Shown here in pieces: positions 34,848 to 42,478 of a stretch of 64,000 nt of DNA. The notes beneath the pieces are model-generated. The model saw only the letters and a program-made list of their open reading frames with translations, was not told where the DNA came from and ran no database searches. Position numbers and translations under genes: made by a program. The DNA comes from Microtetraspora fusca (GTDB lineage Bacteria; Actinomycetota; Actinomycetes; Streptosporangiales; Streptosporangiaceae): the NCBI RefSeq assembly GCF_001570365.1, contig NZ_BBYK01000039.1, forward strand, positions 124,001 to 188,000, read 5' to 3'. How positions within the stretch are numbered: the first letter of the stretch is position 1; every line of letters starts with the position of its first letter.

Positions 34848-36032
34848 ATGAATTGCGCATTGCTCAGACGGGGCGTGGCCTCTGCCGTGGTGGTCGGCCT
34901 TCTGCTCACCGGACCCGCCGTACAGGCCATGTCAAAGCCCGTCACTGTGGCCCTGCCCCAGCCGACAGGTCCACGCGAGATCGGCACTGTCGCGCTGCAC
35001 CTGCGTGACGGCTCCAGGGCCGACCCGTGGATCAAGGCACATGACCGGCGTGAGCTGATGATCAGCCTGTGGTACCCCACCCGTCATCCGGACGGCCACC
35101 CCGCTGCGCCTTGGCTGCCGCCTCGCGCCGCCGAGGCCTTCTATCGCAACAGCAGCCTCTCGCCTGCGGCTGTCAGCCTGCCTTTGACCCATGGCCGCGA
35201 AGGGGCCCCTGTGGCGGGCCGAGGGCTGCCCGTCGTACTGTTCTCACCCGGCAACGGCGCCGACCGATCCATGAACACCGCCACGGTCGAAGAACTGGCC
35301 AGCTGGGGCTACATGGTGGTCACGATCGATCATCCGGGCGATGCCGGCGAGGTGGAGTTCCCCAACGGCACGGTCACCGGCCGTGTCCTGAAGCCAGTCC
35401 CGGTGAGCCGGCTGGACGAGAAGGCCGAAGAGATCAAGGTGCGGGTGGCTGACACGCGCTTCGTGCTGGACCGGCTCAAGGAGCTGAACAAGGGGCAGAA
35501 CCCCGATGCTGAAGGCCGGAAGCTGCCGGAGGGGCTGCGTGGCGCGTTCGACCTGAGCAGGGTCGGCATGTTCGGCCATTCCGCGGGAGGAGCGACGGCC
35601 GCCGCGACGATGCTGGAGGATCGGCGGGTCAAGGCGGTTCTGAACCTGGACGGACCCGCCCTCGGCAAGGTGGCCACCAAAGGATTGGCCAAGCCGTACA
35701 TGCTCATGGAGGCCGAGATCTTCGACAAGCCCATCCGCGGGCAGAAGGCCTTCTGGTCCCGGCTGAAGGGCTGGCGGCTGCACGTGAAGACCAAGGGTGC
35801 CAAGCACAATTCCTATACCGACCTGCCGCTGGTGTACGAGCAGGCGGCCCCGGTGATCGGCCTGTCAAAGGAGCAGTTGCGAGCGGCAAACGGGACACTG
35901 TCGGCGGCGCGTTCCGTGGCCGTCACCCGCGCCTACACCATGGCCTTCTTCGATCTGCATCTACGGCGCAAAGGCGACCTGCTCGACAGGCGTTCCTCGC
36001 GGTTTCCCGAGGTGCAGGTGATCGCCCGTTAG
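34848..36032 (+). CDS. Secreted alpha/beta hydrolase (PAF-acetylhydrolase-like)
   Basis: A 394-residue protein. Residues 1-27 are a signal peptide (short basic start, VASAVVVGLLLTGPAVQA). The hydrolase domain has LMISLWYPT at its start, LPVVLFSPGNGADRS (oxyanion strand), the nucleophile elbow MFGHSAGGATAAAT, a late acid in NLDGPAL and a His in KGAKHNSYTD, matching the PAF-acetylhydrolase/dienelactone-hydrolase-like group that cleaves short ester bonds. ATG 34848 is chosen for the signal peptide; the frame is open 20 codons further. It sits between an IS relic and attachment repeat 2, so it is probably imported cargo. Confidence 0.8.
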   Translation: MNCALLRRGVASAVVVGLLLTGPAVQAMSKPVTVALPQPTGPREIGTVALHLRDGSRADPWIKAHDRRELMISLWYPTRHPDGHPAAPWLPPRAAEAFYRNSSLSPAAVSLPLTHGREGAPVAGRGLPVVLFSPGNGADRSMNTATVEELASWGYMVVTIDHPGDAGEVEFPNGTVTGRVLKPVPVSRLDEKAEEIKVRVADTRFVLDRLKELNKGQNPDAEGRKLPEGLRGAFDLSRVGMFGHSAGGATAAATMLEDRRVKAVLNLDGPALGKVATKGLAKPYMLMEAEIFDKPIRGQKAFWSRLKGWRLHVKTKGAKHNSYTDLPLVYEQAAPVIGLSKEQLRAANGTLSAARSVAVTRAYTMAFFDLHLRRKGDLLDRRSSRFPEVQVIAR

Positions 36033-36056
36033 GGCGGAAGCGCGGCTGCACCGCGT

Positions 36057-36125
36057 GCCGCGCCAGACGAAGAAGGCCCGTGACCGGGGAAAACCTGGGA
36101 ACGGGCCTTCTTGCTTTCTAGATCA
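36057..36125 (+). repeat. Attachment-site repeat, copy 2 (middle)
   Basis: The last nine bases of the tRNA-Arg sequence (GCCGCGCCA) followed by the terminator structure (36070-36112) and CTTGCTTTCTAGATCA, in the same orientation as copy 1. It begins 25 bp after the hydrolase stop. Slight changes in the inner stem (GACCGGGG in place of CACCAGGG). Confidence 0.85.
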
Positions 36126-36529
36126 TCGCCCTCCGGGATCATCTCGGGGGGCCTTTCGCATGTCTGTACAGCAGCGAAATACGGCAACCGCCCCTCACAG
36201 ACGTTCTTGCGGTGCTGCGAGTCCATAGCCGGCCTGGGTCGCACAGCAGAAACGGTGAGCGGCTGCGGGCAGGCGCCTGCACCGACACCGCGGGGGTTAC
36301 TGCCAGGGCAACGAGGCGCGACGTATGGGGAGTCTTCTCCCGAACGTTGCTCGGCGAGGTCGCCGGTGCCCACCGGGTCGGTGCTTCTGCTCGCTCGCCG
36401 TCCGGTCCTGGGGCATGCCGGGCCCCATCACGCGTTCTCCCTCCTGCGGCTGCGGCTGCGGCTGAGAAACCAAGGCAACCTTCGCGGCGTGCTGTGCGTG
36501 TATGGGGTCATGATTTCGAAGGGCGTTCA
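36126..36529. other. Gene-poor interval before the island sigma factor
   Basis: About 400 bp with no supported gene and no recognisable relic. It should hold the promoter of the sigma/partner operon. Confidence 0.4.
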
Positions 36530-37033
36530 GTGACGCCGCATACGGACGGGTTCACGGAGTTCGTGGCCGCCCGCAGTACAAGCCTGTTGCGTACGGCGTA
36601 CCTGACCTGCGGTTCGCTTGGGGAAGCCGAAGATTTGCTGCAGACCGCGCTGGAGCGGGCGTGTCTGCATTGGGACAGGCTGTGCCGTGGCGGCGACCCC
36701 GAGCCCTACATCCGGCGGATCATCGTCAATCTGGCGATCAGCCGGGCGCGGCGTCTGGCAATCATGCGATTGATTCCGACGCACACCCCTCCCGAACAGC
36801 CCGCCGCGCGGGAGGACATCGAGTTACGGCATGTCGTCATGGACGCGTTACGGGCGTTGCCGCCCCGTCAGCGCGCTGTGGTGGTGCTCAGGTTCTGGGA
36901 TGACATGACTGAGGCCCAGACCGCGAAGATGCTCGGCTGCTCCGTCGGCACGGTCAAGAGCCAGACGTCCAAGGCGCTGAAACGCCTGCGGGCGCTGCTG
37001 GGTGAGGAGGTGGCGAACAGTGCGCGGTATTGA
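36530..37033 (+). CDS. RNA polymerase sigma factor, SigE70-like ECF
   Basis: A 167-residue sigma factor. Region 2: FTEFVAARSTSLLRTAYLTCG and AEDLLQTALERACLHWDR; region 4: LPPRQRAVVVLRFWDDMTEAQTA and the HTH MLGCSVGTVKSQTSKALKRL. This N-terminal form is typical of the actinobacterial SigE70 group. GTG at 36530 follows GAAGGGCG. The partner gene starts inside its 3' end (14-bp overlap). Lies between attachment repeats 2 and 3. Confidence 0.9.
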   Translation: MTPHTDGFTEFVAARSTSLLRTAYLTCGSLGEAEDLLQTALERACLHWDRLCRGGDPEPYIRRIIVNLAISRARRLAIMRLIPTHTPPEQPAAREDIELRHVVMDALRALPPRQRAVVVLRFWDDMTEAQTAKMLGCSVGTVKSQTSKALKRLRALLGEEVANSARY

Positions 37034-38369
37034 GGAACGACTACGCCAGGGAATGACCGACGCGACCCGACCAGTGCGGGGGGCACCGGAGCTGGCCGTA
37101 CGGGTGACGGCCCGGGTGGCGCTGCGCAGAAGGCGGCGCAGACTGGCGGCGAGTGTCGCCGCGGCCGCCGCCGCCGTGCTGGTGGTGATCGGTGTCATGT
37201 CGTCGTACATCGTCACCCGGCCCGACCCGGTCGCCACCTCCCCGGAACTGGATGGCGTGCGGATCGGCTACGTCCCGGAGAGGCTGGGTGCCCCGCAACG
37301 TCTGCGAACGCAGGAGAAAGACATCAACGGAGGGATCCGGCTGCGCGGTGAGGCGCTGAGATGGCAGGCCGGCAGCGATTTCGTCCAGGTTTCGGCCTAC
37401 CGCACGGATGGCACCGTGCTCGACGCGATGGACATCCTGGCCATGAATGTCGTCGACTCACCAGTCGAGCCGCGATCCGGCGGCGATCCGGTGTTGTCCG
37501 GGGACGGCACCAGCGCCATGTGGGTCGCTGACTACCGCCTTGTACTGAAAGTCACTGTCTCGGCGACTCTGAAGGGAGAGCGCGACCGAATCGCCGACGC
37601 GCTGCGAGTGGTCGGCTGGAGTCCCGCCTTCGCCGGACTCCGCGTCACGTACCTGCCGGCCGGCATGTGGGTCTCAGGAGCGGGCGCGAATCCCGACGCG
37701 CTGACCCGGCTCTGGCAAGGTGAGTCCGGCCGCCGCGTCTCCATCGAGGTCGTATACGGCCGGGCCGCGGCGACACTGGAGAAGTTGCGTGCCGCCGGAC
37801 AGCCACCGGAGGTTCTGACCGATGTGCGTCCGGCCTCGGTGCACGGCCAGCCGGCCTACGCGGCAGCCGCCGGACAGGGAGGCCGGGTGTTGCTGTGGCT
37901 GGTCAAGCCGGGAATCGGCGTGCGGGTCCGGGAGGACCACCTGCCGGAGGGGGACCTGGTACGGATCGCCGAGGGCATCCAGTCGCCTCCCGAAAGCCAG
38001 GGCGAGTCCCTCGACGGCATCGCGATCTCCCTCGCTGGTCTAGATCTGCGGCCGGGTCCTGTGGAGACCGCCATTGCGGCACGTTGGCGTTCCACCACCC
38101 GGCGATGGATCGGCCCGGACGGCGAGGACACCGTCACTGTCTCCATCCAGCGTGGCGCGGCGCTTCCGAGCAGCACCTGGTGGAGGAGCGTGTCCAGAGG
38201 CGAGCCGAAGCCGGCGACCATTGCTGGAGTACAAGGGCATCTGCTCGACACGGGGGCCTCCACAACCAGCCGGAAGTTCACCTGGACTCCAGAGTCCGGC
38301 CTGGCCATCGTGGTCACCGCCCCGGCGCATGATCTACGGCGAATCGTGAAAGGTATCGCGGTGCCATGA
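37020..38369 (+). CDS. Membrane partner of the island sigma factor
   Basis: A 449-residue protein: basic cytoplasmic N-terminus (1-40, ending ALRRRRRRLA), one TM helix (about 41-62, SVAAAAAAVLVVIGVMSSYIV) and a long extracytoplasmic part in which RVTYLPAGMWVSG starts a second, repeat-like half. No zinc anti-sigma motif. GTG 37020 follows GAGGAGG. Probably controls the upstream sigma factor in response to a surface signal; this is inferred from gene order, which is the same at 12.9 and 55.0 kb. Confidence 0.78.
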   Translation: MRGIEERLRQGMTDATRPVRGAPELAVRVTARVALRRRRRRLAASVAAAAAAVLVVIGVMSSYIVTRPDPVATSPELDGVRIGYVPERLGAPQRLRTQEKDINGGIRLRGEALRWQAGSDFVQVSAYRTDGTVLDAMDILAMNVVDSPVEPRSGGDPVLSGDGTSAMWVADYRLVLKVTVSATLKGERDRIADALRVVGWSPAFAGLRVTYLPAGMWVSGAGANPDALTRLWQGESGRRVSIEVVYGRAAATLEKLRAAGQPPEVLTDVRPASVHGQPAYAAAAGQGGRVLLWLVKPGIGVRVREDHLPEGDLVRIAEGIQSPPESQGESLDGIAISLAGLDLRPGPVETAIAARWRSTTRRWIGPDGEDTVTVSIQRGAALPSSTWWRSVSRGEPKPATIAGVQGHLLDTGASTTSRKFTWTPESGLAIVVTAPAHDLRRIVKGIAVP

Positions 38370-38567
38370 CGCTGGAACCCGTGCCGGTTCCAAAGACGCA
38401 CGCCAGGCCACCGCCATGGAATGTGGGCGGGACCGCAGCCCCCTCCCGCTATTCCGCGGACAAGATCGACGTCCACCCGATCCTGTCCGGGCCGGATCGG
38501 GTTGCCTGCGACGAGCCAAACCCGCTCGGATTTGCGGCAGCACTGAGCGGGGTGACGATCAACAGCA

Positions 38568-38602
38568 GCTATCGCAGATAGCGGATGCTTATCTGCGATA
38601 GC
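38568..38602. repeat. Perfect 13-bp inverted repeat made of two TATC-N3-GATA units
   Basis: GCTATCGCAGATA, nine bases, TATCTGCGATAGC. Each arm is itself a small palindrome (TATCGCAGATA and TATCTGCGATA). No T tract follows and no gene starts nearby, so it is more like a doubled operator left from a lost gene than a terminator. The rest of 38370-38803 shows no gene; CTTGCTAAGGCCGGTGCTAAC repeats lie at 38676-38711. Confidence 0.7.
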
Positions 38603-38803
38603 GCGGGTGCCATGCTGGGAGAACACCCCGCTGCGGGCCCGATGACTCCCCATCACAAGCGGCGAAGCCGCCGATCTTGCTAAGGCCGGTGCTAACAACG
38701 TCCCTGGACGGCCTTGGACATCGCTGGAATCTCGGAAGCCGGATACCGCCTCTGAGCAGGCGTTCACGTCAAGGGTGGACCGATGTGGACGTCCTTGACC
38801 TTG

Positions 38804-38903
38804 CTACGGATCAGAAGGTTAGGGGTTCGAGTCCTCTCGGCCGCGCCAGACGAAGAAGGCCCGTCACCAGGGAAACCTGGGAACGGGCCTTCTTGCTTTC
38901 TAG
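38804..38903 (+). repeat. Attachment-site repeat, copy 3 (displaced tRNA-Arg 3' half)
   Basis: 45 bp identical to tRNA-Arg from the anticodon loop to CCA except two bases, which change one T-stem pair from G-C to A-T and so keep the fold; then the terminator (38853-38894) and flanking CTAGACCATCCAGGCC, similar to the flank of copy 1. No 5' tRNA half is present, so this is not a tRNA gene but the far junction of an insertion. Confidence 0.9.
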
Positions 38904-39029
38904 ACCATCCAGGCCGTTTGCCAACAAGGTGGCTCCCCTCTGTCCAGACCGGCCGCAGAGTGAAATAGCTACTGGTCAGAGTGGTGCGGGTGGCTCCGGT
39001 GATCGACCTACCTCTTGACGGCGCCGTAC

Positions 39030-39240
39030 ATCCCCGAGCCGGGGCAACTGCGGTCACGGCCGTCTTTGCGTCCAGCTCCCAGCCTTTCGTGTACGCCGCG
39101 GCCAACTCTTCCCCGCCCAGCGCGGCCTGACCACAGCGGGCGAGCGTCGCGGACCTGCGGATCGGTATGGTCGTGCGCGCCCCGCAGCCGGACGGCGGCC
39201 CCGAGCAGCATGGCCGATCACGCGCCCCTTGACCGGTGAC
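39030..39240 (-). pseudogene. C-terminal remnant of a large transcriptional regulator (BTAD/LuxR-ATPase type)
   Basis: On the minus strand LLGAAVRLRGAHDHTDPQVRD continues after a frame change near 39150 as LARCGQAALGGEELAAAYTK and GWELDAKTAVTAVAPA. This is the usual end of AfsR/LAL-like multidomain regulators (AALGEEAFAAAYARG type, family knowledge). Everything upstream of the last 65 codons is missing. Lies in an otherwise empty stretch between the third attachment repeat and the integrase relic. Confidence 0.6.
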
Positions 39241-39482
39241 GAGTGCCGGATACAGTCCGAGGCCCCTGAAGAAGGAGAGGGGAAAGATACGTGCCCCGGC
39301 GTGCCGCGGCTCCGCTGGTTCGGCTAGCTCACAGCGCCGGCCCATAGCCTCGAGCCGTCCGATGCCAGGCCGGTTGCTTCAGTCGGTGTCTATGTCTCGG
39401 CGCAGAGACGGGCATCAAGGCGGAGCGCGATCGCGACAAGCACGTCGGCCCGGCGCGTCCACCGGGCACCGACCCGAGCGGA

Positions 39483-39905
39483 TCATGGCGCGACGGGTTC
39501 AAGGGCGTCATCGTGGAGTTCTTTGACGGATTTCACGAACCCGGGTTCGACATACGCTGCCACTGAAGCCTCCGGCTGGGGCGCTCCGGCTCCAGGGTCA
39601 TCGCCCGCACATTGCTGCCGGCTCAACCGATCGAGCGCCTTTCGGGTCTCAGCGGAGGGGATCTGCGCGTAGACATCCATGGTCATCGAGATCTGCGAGT
39701 GCCTCAGGATGCGCATCGCGACTCGGGGATGAACGTCGAGCGCGGCCAGGAGCAAGGCGCAGGTATGCCGGTGTCGTGGACGCGCATCTTGGACACCCCG
39801 CCTTACGGCAGTGAGCCTCAAAGGCCCGGTTGAAGTTGCGCGGTTCGATCGGCGTCCTGTTCCTCGTGGTGAAGACAAGATCCGAGTCCTGCAACCTGGC
39901 CCCGC
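39483..39905 (-). pseudogene. Tyrosine-recombinase integrase, C-terminal fragment with two frameshifts
   Basis: The catalytic C-terminus of a phage-type integrase reads DSDLVFTTRNRTPIEPRNF and FEAHCRKAGCP in one frame, VHDT in the next, and RHTCALLLAALDVHPRVAM (HXXR box), ILRHSQISMTMDVYAQI (His and Tyr nucleophile) in the third. Both shifts fit loss of one C in a CCC run. The N-terminal half is absent. Orientation puts the 3' end towards attachment repeat 3, 580 bp away, as in pSAM2-like elements where int adjoins attP. Confidence 0.85.
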
Positions 39906-39929
39906 ATCCTTGCGGGCGTCCTCGAACGG

Positions 39930-40005
39930 CGATGGAAAACTAGTTAATAAGGTTGCGCCTACCGAATTCGGATTCTACGAATCGCATGTGGAGCTTCAAT
40001 ACGAC
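39930..40005 (+). repeat. Partial duplicate of the cold-shock-like gene's 3' end
   Basis: 76 bp align without gaps to 40265-40340 (about 63 identities) and encode DGKLVNKVAPTEFGFYESHVELQYD against DGNLANEVPSAEFGGYESH in the intact gene. The frame is fused to unrelated upstream sequence, so it is the left-over tail of a tandem paralogue whose body was lost next to the integrase fragment. Confidence 0.75.
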
Positions 40006-40019
40006 AAAGCAGGTGCCTG

Positions 40020-40358
40020 GTGTCACACGACGACAAGCGCGAACCGATAACGGGAACCGTCACGGAATGGCATGACATCGATGGCCTAGGAGTGATCACT
40101 TCCGAGGACCTCCCCGGCGAGGTCTGGGTGCACTTCTCGCACATCGTCATGAAGTCCCCACGGAACCTCACGGTAGGCCGGTCAGTCCGCTTTACCTGGG
40201 AAGAGTTTCCACAAGACGGCTACCGGTTCCGAGCCGTGCGCGTCTGGCCAGATGAACATCAATTCGATGGAAATCTAGCCAATGAGGTTCCGTCGGCCGA
40301 ATTCGGAGGCTACGAGTCGCACGTGGAACTTCAATACGACGACGTAGAAGCCGAGTAG
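40020..40358 (+). CDS. Cold-shock-domain-like small protein
   Basis: A 112-residue protein. Residues about 10-70 follow the cold-shock OB pattern in a diverged form: GTVTEWHDIDGLGVI in place of the usual KGFGFI motif and EVWVHFSHI in place of VFVHFSAI, then NLTVGRSVRFTWEE. The C-terminal 40 residues (EFGGYESHVELQYDD) are acidic and not part of the domain. GTG 40020 has a weak AGCAGGTG site. RNA or single-strand DNA binding is inferred from fold. A tail of a second copy precedes it. Confidence 0.68.
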   Translation: MSHDDKREPITGTVTEWHDIDGLGVITSEDLPGEVWVHFSHIVMKSPRNLTVGRSVRFTWEEFPQDGYRFRAVRVWPDEHQFDGNLANEVPSAEFGGYESHVELQYDDVEAE

Positions 40359-40557
40359 GGCAAGGCAAAGCTACGCCTCCGCCTCAACGCACGAGGCGGG
40401 GGCACCGCGTGTAGATCACTCTCCACGACGTGGCTCCGGCATGGCTCGGCTGCTTTACCACAGGCCTCATGACATCACGCCGTCTCATCTGACGTGACAA
40501 GCACCGGACTCGGTGGGCAGAGGGTGCCTGGCCATCTCACGGCGTGGCCCCGCTTGA

Positions 40558-40594
40558 CCTTGACACAGTGAGAAGGGCTTCACTGCAGTCAAGG
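40558..40594 (+). promoter_or_regulatory. MerR-type dyad promoter of the HEAT/MerR operon
   Basis: An outer perfect repeat CCTTGAC...GTCAAGG encloses a second, CAGTGA...TCACTG. TTGACA at 40560 would be the -35 and the dyad fills the space to the -10, as in MerR-controlled promoters. The AAGGAGG ribosome site of the HEAT gene overlaps its right end. Autoregulation by the MerR-HEAT protein encoded as second gene is the simplest reading. Confidence 0.65.
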
Positions 40595-40605
40595 AGGTGG
40601 TCCCG

Positions 40606-41274
40606 ATGACCATGCCGAAAGAGGACACGAACACGATGCGAGCTCTCCAGGGGCTGGAGAACGGCACCTCGTCGGTGCGGCTGCAGGCAGCGCTGACGGT
40701 CGGCACGACGCCAGACCCGCGGTTCATCGACAAGCTCATCGAACGCTGCGCGATCGAGCCCAACTTTTACGTGCGCGACATGCTTACTTGGGCACTCACC
40801 CGCCATTCATCATCAATGACGGTCCCGAAGCTCATCGATGAACTCCGCTCGGAGCGTGCGCAGGCACGAAGCCAGGCGTTGCACACGCTGTCCAAGATCG
40901 GGGATCGCCAAGCGTGGCCGGCGATCACTCGGGCGCTTCTGACCGACGCCGACGACGAGGTGGCGCGGACCGCCTGGCGCGCAGCGGTCGTACTCGTGCC
41001 CGAAGGTGAGGAACCCGAGTTGGCCGGAGTGTTGGCGACACAGCTCGGGCGCGGCGAGCGTGAGACGCAGTTGAGCCTCAGCCGGGCGCTGACCGCGCTC
41101 GGTGAGGTGATCATGCCGACCCTGCGCGCCCCGATGACGGATCTCGACCCTCGCGTGCGTCAGCACGCGATCGCCACGGAACGGCTGTTGCGCAACCCGG
41201 ATGCCGGATTCGAGTTCGCGATCGAGGAGGCGAAGCGCATCGTCGCCCTCGGCACGACCGGCCAGGAGGAGTGA
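40606..41274 (+). CDS. HEAT-repeat protein
   Basis: A 222-residue all-helical protein with about four HEAT repeats: SVRLQAALTVGTTPDPRFID, YVRDMLTWALTRHSSSMTVPKL, ARSQALHTLSKIGDRQAWPAI, and DLDPRVRQHAIATERLL. No catalytic motif. ATG 40606 follows AAGGAGG at 40591-40597. It lies 6 bp before a MerR regulator that itself carries HEAT repeats, so the two proteins may bind each other or the same ligand; HEAT arrays bind proteins or nucleic acid. Confidence 0.85.
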   Translation: MTMPKEDTNTMRALQGLENGTSSVRLQAALTVGTTPDPRFIDKLIERCAIEPNFYVRDMLTWALTRHSSSMTVPKLIDELRSERAQARSQALHTLSKIGDRQAWPAITRALLTDADDEVARTAWRAAVVLVPEGEEPELAGVLATQLGRGERETQLSLSRALTALGEVIMPTLRAPMTDLDPRVRQHAIATERLLRNPDAGFEFAIEEAKRIVALGTTGQEE

Positions 41275-41280
41275 TAAGCA

Positions 41281-42285
41281 GTGTTGATCGGTGATGTGGC
41301 ACGACGGTCCGGGGTCAGCGCCCGCATGCTCAGGCATTACGAATCGCTCGGCCTGGTGCGGCCAACGGGTCGTACCGAGGCCGGCTATCGAGAGTACTCC
41401 GGCGAGGACATCCGGCGGATCTTCCATATCGAGAGCCTGCGGTCATTGGGGCTGTCGCTGCGTGAAGTCGGGCGCGCGCTGGATGATCCCAACTTCACGC
41501 CCTCGGAGCTCGTCGACGACCTCATCCGCCAGACGCGAGAACGCATTGCGGGTGAGACCGAGCTGCTCACCCGACTCCGTCGGATCGGTGCCGCGGAACC
41601 CGCCGACTGGGAGGACGTCCTCCAGATCGTTGCACTCCTTCAGGCCTTGGGGTCGGAGAGCGCTGGGAAGCGCCAGCGCGCGGCCTTGTCCTCGGTCGAA
41701 GAGGTTCCGGTGCCAGTGGAAGCTCTGGTCGAGGCAGCGTTGAGCGAGACGGATCCGAACGTCGCCGGAGCCCTTCGTTGGGCTCTGGCGCGCTCGGGCG
41801 ATGGCGGATTGCCCCTGTTGGCGGAGGGCCTTGGCTCACCAGTAGCCGAGGTGCGGAAACGTGCCGTCCAGTCCATAGCCGAGATTCCGAACGGTGAGGC
41901 GACCGCACTGCTGCAGGACGCCCTCACGAACTCCGACATCGTGGTCCGCAGGTGTGCGGCTCTGGCGCTCGGGGCACGTGGAGTAGCCGACGCTGTCCCG
42001 ACGCTCATCGACATGATCGTCGAGGGGACGAACGACGCCGATGCAGCCGATGCACTGAGCGCGCTGGCGAGGGATCCCGCGTTGGCGGATCAGATCGCTA
42101 CCGGGCTCGTTGACTGCCTCACCCACGGCACCATTGATTCGCCTGCACGTCGACGGCTGACACAGGCGCTCGCCGACATCCCGGGGATGACGACGTCACT
42201 TGCCCTCGCAGATCTGTCACATGACGAGGACCGTGCCGTTGCGCTTACTGCGACATACATTCTCAAGCTACGCAACGCACGATAA
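41281..42285 (+). CDS. MerR regulator fused to a HEAT-repeat domain
   Basis: A 334-residue protein. Residues 1-70 are a MerR HTH (IGDVARRSGVSARMLRHYESLGLV, then YREYSGEDIRRI), residues about 75-115 the dimerisation helix, and residues about 140-330 five or so HEAT repeats (EVRKRAVQSIAEIPNGEATALL, IVVRRCAALALGARGVADAVP). The usual small-molecule pocket or metal Cys residues of MerR proteins are absent. The HEAT array replaces the effector domain and may sense a protein or peptide. It follows the HEAT gene by 6 bp. Confidence 0.88.
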   Translation: MLIGDVARRSGVSARMLRHYESLGLVRPTGRTEAGYREYSGEDIRRIFHIESLRSLGLSLREVGRALDDPNFTPSELVDDLIRQTRERIAGETELLTRLRRIGAAEPADWEDVLQIVALLQALGSESAGKRQRAALSSVEEVPVPVEALVEAALSETDPNVAGALRWALARSGDGGLPLLAEGLGSPVAEVRKRAVQSIAEIPNGEATALLQDALTNSDIVVRRCAALALGARGVADAVPTLIDMIVEGTNDADAADALSALARDPALADQIATGLVDCLTHGTIDSPARRRLTQALADIPGMTTSLALADLSHDEDRAVALTATYILKLRNAR

Positions 42286-42478
42286 CGGATCTTTCCTGGA
42301 GTGCTGTGTGCGTGGGGACCGGTTGTTGCCGGTCACCGCCGACAGAGCCACGGCATCGCCGAGCATCCTGCGAAGGTTTGCGCGAACGGAGCGGTGTCCA
42401 GGGAGTGCATCGCGATGCGGAGGAGGAGGGGCACACGGCACGGGGACAGATCCGCCGCCGGCCCCACCACTTCGGAGC

